Notes under the pieces: model-generated
What the model saw: only the letters and a program-made list of their open reading frames with translations
The model's database searches: none
Told to the model about the DNA's origin: nothing
Position numbers and translations under genes: made by a program
In this document: piece after piece, positions 21,047 to 25,451 of the stretch
Layout: each line of letters opens with the position of its first letter
Position numbering within the stretch: position 1 is the first letter of the stretch
From: Antrodiella citrinella
Taxonomy: Eukaryota > Basidiomycota > Agaricomycetes > Polyporales > Steccherinaceae
Length of the DNA stretch: 25,451 nucleotides
Assembly (NCBI GenBank): GCA_004802725.1
Contig: SGPM01000254.1
Span: 1 to 25,451, forward strand
Direction of reading: 5' to 3'

Positions 21047-21993
21047 GTAGGAAACCGAGATATATACGAAGAGGAGGTAACAGTTGAAAGTGAACAACAA
21101 TGACCAGATAAAAGAGTGATGAGTATAGCAAGCAATTTGTAGGTGAAACAGGCCAAGGAGCACAAGAGACGGCTCCAGTCGGCCTCGGGTGTTCGGACTA
21201 CGTAGTAGACCGGATCCGTTTTGAGCACACCTGACTCAGCTACAACTTTTTATTATCAATGTTTCCCCAGCGATTGCAAAGAAACTGATTCTATTCACCG
21301 CTCTCACTTCCTCAGGATTTCTGCGAACTTGACAAATTTGTTGGCAGCAGTCACAGGTAGAAGTGGTGTTCAGGGAAGAGTTGTGACAAACGCCGCAGAT
21401 TCAGAGTATATGGTCCATTGCTCGCAGTCGGCTAATAGCCGAGGACGGCAATTTGCGGTGGAATCCGGTGTGTGTCGCAGAGAAATAATCGTTAATAAAC
21501 CCTAGCACAGGGTTCTAACATTATGCAATGTGGGTGTGCACTAAATTGGGTCGATGGTGATAAGTGGTCAGCGCTGACTCAACAGACTCATCTGTCTCCG
21601 AAGGCCCATTGACCCCATTCCGAGGCAACAAAAATTGTGAGTCATATACAAAAACTTCTTTAATGCTGGGGGCATCTCGTAAGGAGTCTAAGGACTCATT
21701 CGAGCGTTCAAAGACGTTAGGCGCCCGTGAGCGCACACAAGTCTGCCACAACAGAAACAACACTCTTAGGCCCTGTTCGGGAGCTCTAGTACAGTCGAGT
21801 ACCGTACATTTCGGACAATTCCGCAACTCGAGCCACCCAAGCGCGCGAGTTGAGCTCAAGTTGTCACAAAATGTCACAGATGGGTAACAGTGTTACGATC
21901 GCAACATCTCCGCTGTGTGATCACCCACCGCTGCTCAGAGTTGAACACGACACCATGGTATGCATCCGCGTGGAACCGTCAAAGACTCAGAAG
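21047..21993. other. Intergenic: regulator promoter and repeat flank
   Basis: There is no recognisable gene. The part next to 21047 is the presumed promoter of the Zn2Cys6 gene. A small stem AACCCT/AGGGTT lies at 21498-21514. GTAACA and TGTTAC form a short palindrome at 21884-21896 at the approach to the LTR-like segment. Confidence 0.5.
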
Positions 21994-22414
21994 TGTTACA
22001 AACACGTGTGCGCTCTATTCTTTTCCCTTTTCCTTTTCCTTTTCCTTTCCCTTTATTTCCCGTTATCCCTTTATTCCCTCATCCACTTCCTTTGTTGTAC
22101 CCTTACCCGCATATGGACTCCCATACGTATACCTAGTAAGACTCACCCCCCTTCCTATTCCCTTACTGCGGATGAACCATCNTCGTTNNACGCTCACCGT
22201 TCCAACGGTTCCCCTTCGAACATTCCTCCTTTAGCCTCCGCAGTCCTTTAGTACTCGAACGATCCTCCTTCAGATTCCGCAGTTCTCATACCTGTATAAA
22301 TACCTGTACGCGTCGGTCAAGTTGTTCCCCAACTTGACCTCCTTGTTAATAGAGGTTATCTTCCACTCTGAACATTGTCCTCGTCTGCACATCGTCCTCA
22401 TCGTCTGTTACGAC
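21994..22414 (+). repeat. LTR-like segment (tentative)
   Basis: The segment opens with TGTTACA and can be closed at TGTTACGACA, giving the TG...CA ends of retroelement LTRs. Inside are a long C/T-rich tract (22016-22080), two 39-bp direct repeats beginning TCGAAC (22216 and 22255), and TATAAATA at 22295-22302. It lies upstream of, and in the same orientation as, the Gypsy integrase. No target duplication, primer-binding site or second copy was found, so the boundaries are guesses. Ambiguous bases occur at 22182 and 22188-22189. Confidence 0.35.
22216..22293 (+). repeat. Two imperfect 39-bp direct repeats
   Basis: The units starting TCGAAC at 22216 and 22255 share a layout: TCCTCCTT, then CCGCAGT, then a T-rich end. 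They are imperfect copies in the LTR-like segment. Confidence 0.65.
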
Positions 22415-22822
22415 AAAGCATGTTAAGCCTGTCAAGTCTAGTCTGAGTGTATCTGGGTTCTTGCTTAAGACACTTTGTATAATGAACAAAGGAGGTCAAG
22501 CTGAAGATAATCCTCAGCGAGACTACAGGTTTATATACTGGTACAGATATGCTGAGTCAAAGTAAAGGAATAAGCAGAAAGGCTTGGTAATACTATGAAT
22601 GATGATGAATAAGCCTATGGCTTATGCTGAGTAAGTTAGTCACATGGACCGAGGTCATGTGCAAGGAAATCAAGGGATATCTAAATAAGAATGATAACTA
22701 TGGAGAAAGAGTCATGGAATGTGAAAGAATCTTGAAAAGGGGTTAAAGTCTAGGAGTAATACAGGTAAGTCCAAAGAGGGGTCTTGTCGAAAGGAAAATA
22801 GGAGAAGTAAAGAGAAAACTGT
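22415..22822. other. A/T-rich spacer before the Gypsy fragment
   Basis: This purine-rich, AT-rich DNA carries no protein homology and contrasts sharply with the GC-rich integrase ORF that follows. Two hairpins are present: ATAAGCC/GGCTTAT (22609-22625) and CACATG/CATGTG (22641-22661). Confidence 0.55.
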
Positions 22823-24703
22823 AACATTCGCGGAATGCTGCGTAACCCCGACCTCATGCCGAACGCCACGCTGAATCGTTGGATCGTCTCTATCATTATG
22901 TTCCATTTCACCCTTTACCACGTCCCCGCTTCCTTTCATTCGCCCGACGGACTTTCGCGACGCGGTGCCTATCCCGGAGATCTCGAGAGCCTTTACGACC
23001 CGACCGAGTTCGAGGACTGGATCGACAAGACTTGCGGAATGATGCACTTGATTCAGCCGACGACGCTCCCGCTCCCTATGTTCCCGTACGCTCCCTCGAT
23101 GGCAGCCTTGGACACCTCTCTCACCAGTACGTTCGCGATGTCTTTCAAGGAGGTTCCGAAGTACTCGCAATTCGTTCGAAAGGCTTCCGCGCCCAAGGCC
23201 GACCAACGGATGGAACTCGTTGCGGCTTGGCTACGGACGACCGAGAGACCGACCGGGATGTCCGACGAGGCCTACGAACCTTTCCTCAAATATGCGTTAC
23301 AATTCTTCATCCGCGACGACGTCATCTACAAGAAGGATCCCCAAGGACAGCATAAGGTCTACATCCCACCGGAGAAACGCGTAAACGTACTCGTAGAATG
23401 CCACGATCACATCGGACACCGCGGAACCTTCGCTACGAAATCCAACGTCGCGCTGCGTTTCTGGTGGCCGCACTTCGCAGAGGACGTGCATTGGTACGTG
23501 CGCTCGTGTCACTTGTGTCAGGAGCGGAAGCTCGCGCGCATTCACATTCCGCCTACGGTTCCCCTTCCCGCTCCGCCTTTCGCCCGAGTTCACATCGACG
23601 TCGGATTCATGCCATTCTCTATGGGAAAGCATCTACTCATTCAGGCGAGGTGTTCCGTAACTTCGTTTCCGGAGGCCGCGGGTATCACGAAGGACAACGC
23701 CGACATCGTAGGAAAATGGATCGAGGAGCACATACTCTGTCGATACGGGATGTGCGTCGAGATCATCACGGACAACGGCGGATCTTTGGTGAAAGCTATG
23801 GGTTGGCTAGAGAAACACCGCGGCGTAAAGCATATTCGTATCAGTGGCTACAACTCTCGCGCGAACGGGATCGTCGAGCACGGTTTCTTCGACCTCCGGC
23901 AAATCCTCTACAAGCTGGCCGACGGCGACGAACATCGTTGGATGCAGCATCTCCCCTACGCGTTGTGGGCCGAGCGGGTCACACCGCGGAAGCGTCTCGG
24001 GTGTTCTCCGTACTTCGCGCTCACTGGCTGCCATCCCGTACTGCCTCTCGACATCATCGAAGCTACCTTCCTCATTCCGCCGCCGACCGCTATGCTCACA
24101 ACAGTCGACCTCATCGCTCGGCGCGCCGCGGCACTGCAGCGAAGGGAGGAGGATCTCGCCGCCATTCATAGCAAGGTCTATGCGCAGCGAAACAAGAATG
24201 CGCTGATCTACGAGCGTGACCATGCCGCGACGTTGCAGACCGAGGTCTTCGCACCCGGAGAACTGGTCTTGATGCGTAATACGACGATCGAGAAAGCTCT
24301 AAACCGGAAGATGCGCCCGCGGTACCTGGGACCGTTGATCTCGCTCGGTCGAAACAAGGGTGGCGCGTACATTCTCGCGGAACTCGACGGTGCCGTGCTT
24401 CATCGACCGATCGCAGCCTTCCGAGTCTACCGATACTTCGCGCGAAAGAGCATCCCGATCCCCGAGAACCTGCTCGACGTCACTCCGGAGCGGCTTCGAG
24501 ACATGATGGACTCCGACACGCAAGGCGACGACGACCCGGCGTACCTCGGACCTCCTCCCGTTTCTCCGTCAGACCCCGAGCTTGACCCGTACGCTATCGA
24601 CGACGACGACGTGGCCGTAGATTACCTCGAGGACGCGGAGTCGTACTTCCTGACCGGGGACGGTCAGAACTTCAGTTGGGGGGAGGATGACCCTATCGAG
24701 TAG
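22823..24703 (+). mobile_element. 5'-truncated Ty3/Gypsy LTR retrotransposon fragment
   Basis: Recognisable element sequence begins abruptly at about 22823 within the end of the RNase H region (NIRGML then RNPDLMPNATLNRW, family form YIRGMLxNPD), preceded by an in-frame stop at 22808-22810. Gag, protease, reverse transcriptase and most of RNase H are absent. Integrase and the C-terminal region run on without a stop or frameshift. A G-rich purine tract sits at the ORF end (about 24677-24690). No matching 3' LTR was identified. Confidence 0.88.
22835..24703 (+). CDS. Integrase-containing polyprotein fragment (Ty3/Gypsy), 622 residues
   Basis: Integrase joins element cDNA into the genome. The open frame starts with the RNase H C-terminus (LYHVPASFHSPDGLSRR). 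The integrase zinc domain follows, with His residues in ECHDHIGHRG and the Cys pair CHLC at 225-228, interrupted by FWWPHFAEDV. The catalytic core has Asp255 (HIDVGF), Asp313 (ITDNGG) and Glu348 (ANGIVEHG). The last pair has 34 intervening residues rather than the usual 35. A chromodomain-like or GPY/F-type segment follows (PGELVLMRN, MRPRYLGPLIS), then RVYRYFARKSIPIPENLLD and an acidic tail. ATG 22835 is only the first Met of a truncated frame and not a natural start. Expression is unlikely unless co-opted. Confidence 0.88.
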   Translation: MLRNPDLMPNATLNRWIVSIIMFHFTLYHVPASFHSPDGLSRRGAYPGDLESLYDPTEFEDWIDKTCGMMHLIQPTTLPLPMFPYAPSMAALDTSLTSTFAMSFKEVPKYSQFVRKASAPKADQRMELVAAWLRTTERPTGMSDEAYEPFLKYALQFFIRDDVIYKKDPQGQHKVYIPPEKRVNVLVECHDHIGHRGTFATKSNVALRFWWPHFAEDVHWYVRSCHLCQERKLARIHIPPTVPLPAPPFARVHIDVGFMPFSMGKHLLIQARCSVTSFPEAAGITKDNADIVGKWIEEHILCRYGMCVEIITDNGGSLVKAMGWLEKHRGVKHIRISGYNSRANGIVEHGFFDLRQILYKLADGDEHRWMQHLPYALWAERVTPRKRLGCSPYFALTGCHPVLPLDIIEATFLIPPPTAMLTTVDLIARRAAALQRREEDLAAIHSKVYAQRNKNALIYERDHAATLQTEVFAPGELVLMRNTTIEKALNRKMRPRYLGPLISLGRNKGGAYILAELDGAVLHRPIAAFRVYRYFARKSIPIPENLLDVTPERLRDMMDSDTQGDDDPAYLGPPPVSPSDPELDPYAIDDDDVAVDYLEDAESYFLTGDGQNFSWGEDDPIE

Positions 24704-25106
24704 GCCCGACGCTCGCCGCCGCGGACGCCGATCGAAACGCTATACCACGGTTCGTAAGGCTCCAGCGATACTCGGACGAGGCTCGGACGACAGTACGTAG
24801 ATTTCGGACATGTTTTTACAAGTTTCGGGACATTTCTCTTCAAGCTTCAAAGTGTACGGAGTTTGCACACTCTCATTCCATCTTATCTTCCAGTTAGGGT
24901 CCCAGCACACTCACTATCCTCCATTTCATTTCATTTCTCTCTTTGATTTTCCCTTTCTCAGTTCACCTCTGCCTTCAAGTTCCAAGAAAAGACATTTATG
25001 AGATTCATGCTTCACAATACACTAAAAAAAAAAACAGGCAGGCCCAAGATAACATAGCAAAATGGCCGAGGAGAATACACAGCATACGACTAAAGAGGGC
25101 GATAGA
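24704..25106. other. Spacer downstream of the Gypsy fragment
   Basis: No gene is recognised. The region has a pyrimidine-rich stretch (about 24880-24980) and an A-run of 11 at 25024-25034. The 3' LTR expected here was not recognised by comparison with the LTR-like segment upstream. Confidence 0.5.
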
Positions 25107-25451
25107 TCAAGCACTACCGACGACGTCTACCTCTCCCGAGCCAATAGCGTCGTCCTCGTCGCCATCATCAACCGCCTCCGCCTCACCATCGGACCCTTCG
25201 ACATCTTCGTCGACCTCCTTCGTGGATGACTTCGGTGATCCGGGCTCGGGAACGACATCCGGAGTGTGGCGAGAGCTCGCGCGTGCAGACGGCTCTATAG
25301 AACCGGCGAGACGAGGCGGGCCCGACGGAATGGGTGACGGTGAAGGGGGACGGTCGAACAGGACCGGAGGCGTGACCTCCATACGGAAGGCGATGGGGTG
25401 GTCGGCATCTTCAGTAAAATCCACAGGCAGATCATCATCGANCGGTTNNNC
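25107..25451 (-). CDS. Unidentified acidic, proline-rich ORF, C-terminal part (runs off the window)
   Basis: A GC-rich minus-strand frame is open from the right edge to a TGA at 25107-25109, giving at least 105 residues. Visible features are DDDLPVDFTEDADHP, a PPSPSPIPSGPP proline run, Ser/Arg clusters and a strongly acidic end (EVDEDVEGSDGEAEAVDDGD). It is predicted disordered. No family is recognised. It may belong to a neighbouring gene or to another transposon-derived ORF. Base calls near the edge are ambiguous (25442, 25448-25450). Confidence 0.45.
   Translation of the reverse strand, partial: XXPXDDDLPVDFTEDADHPIAFRMEVTPPVLFDRPPSPSPIPSGPPRLAGSIEPSARASSRHTPDVVPEPGSPKSSTKEVDEDVEGSDGEAEAVDDGDEDDAIGSGEVDVVGSA

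Noticed and set aside
21770..21860. GGCCCTGTTCGGGAGC, resembling termini of some plant MITEs
   Set aside because: No inverted partner or target duplication was found nearby.
23398..24171. 257-residue Arg-rich plus-strand frame
   Set aside because: It is a +1 shadow of the GC-rich integrase frame, which holds the catalytic motifs.

Overview
The window is nuclear DNA of a filamentous basidiomycete, most likely an agaricomycete. The evidence is very intron-dense genes with 50-70 nt GT-AG introns, several exons of only 10-20 nt, a Zn2Cys6 regulator of the type common in mushroom-forming fungi, a spliceosomal U6 RNA gene and a Ty3/Gypsy remnant. The exon-intron models below were assembled by hand from reading frame, splice signals and family motifs. 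For the P450, MFS transporter, WD40, GatA and Zn2Cys6 genes every exon joins in phase, and the resulting lengths fit their families.

Layout, left to right: (1) 1-1147, a decayed GMC oxidoreductase tail (+). (2) 1148-2561, non-coding DNA with hairpins and a TA microsatellite. (3) 2562-5421, an unrecognised secreted Ser/Thr/Ala-rich protein (+) with three 16-residue repeats, each opening with a Lys-Arg pair, so it looks like a Kex2-processed repeat precursor. (4) 5763-5873, U6 snRNA (-). (5) 7292-9429, an intact 10-exon cytochrome P450 (+). (6) 9696-12602, an intact 19-exon 14-TMS (DHA2-type) MFS exporter (-), tail to tail with the P450. Its promoter carries several CGG/CCG palindromes. (7) 13381-15018, a Mak11/PAK1IP1-type WD40 ribosome-assembly factor (-). 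(8) 15207-17147, mitochondrial GatA amidotransferase subunit (+), sharing a 188-bp bidirectional promoter with Mak11. (9) 17514-21046, a 928-residue Zn2Cys6 transcription factor (-). (10) About 21.9-24.7 kb, a repeat zone: an LTR-like segment, then a sharply truncated Ty3/Gypsy integrase ORF (+). (11) 25107 to the window end, the C-terminal part of an unidentified acidic ORF (-).

Mak11 and GatA are housekeeping genes. The GMC remnant, P450, exporter and Zn2Cys6 regulator are the kinds of genes found in accessory metabolic loci, but no backbone synthase is present, so a pathway is only a hypothesis. The least explained item is the Kex2-repeat protein. Ambiguous bases at 22182, 22188-22189, 25442 and 25448-25450 lie either side of the Gypsy copy and warn of possible repeat-assembly error.
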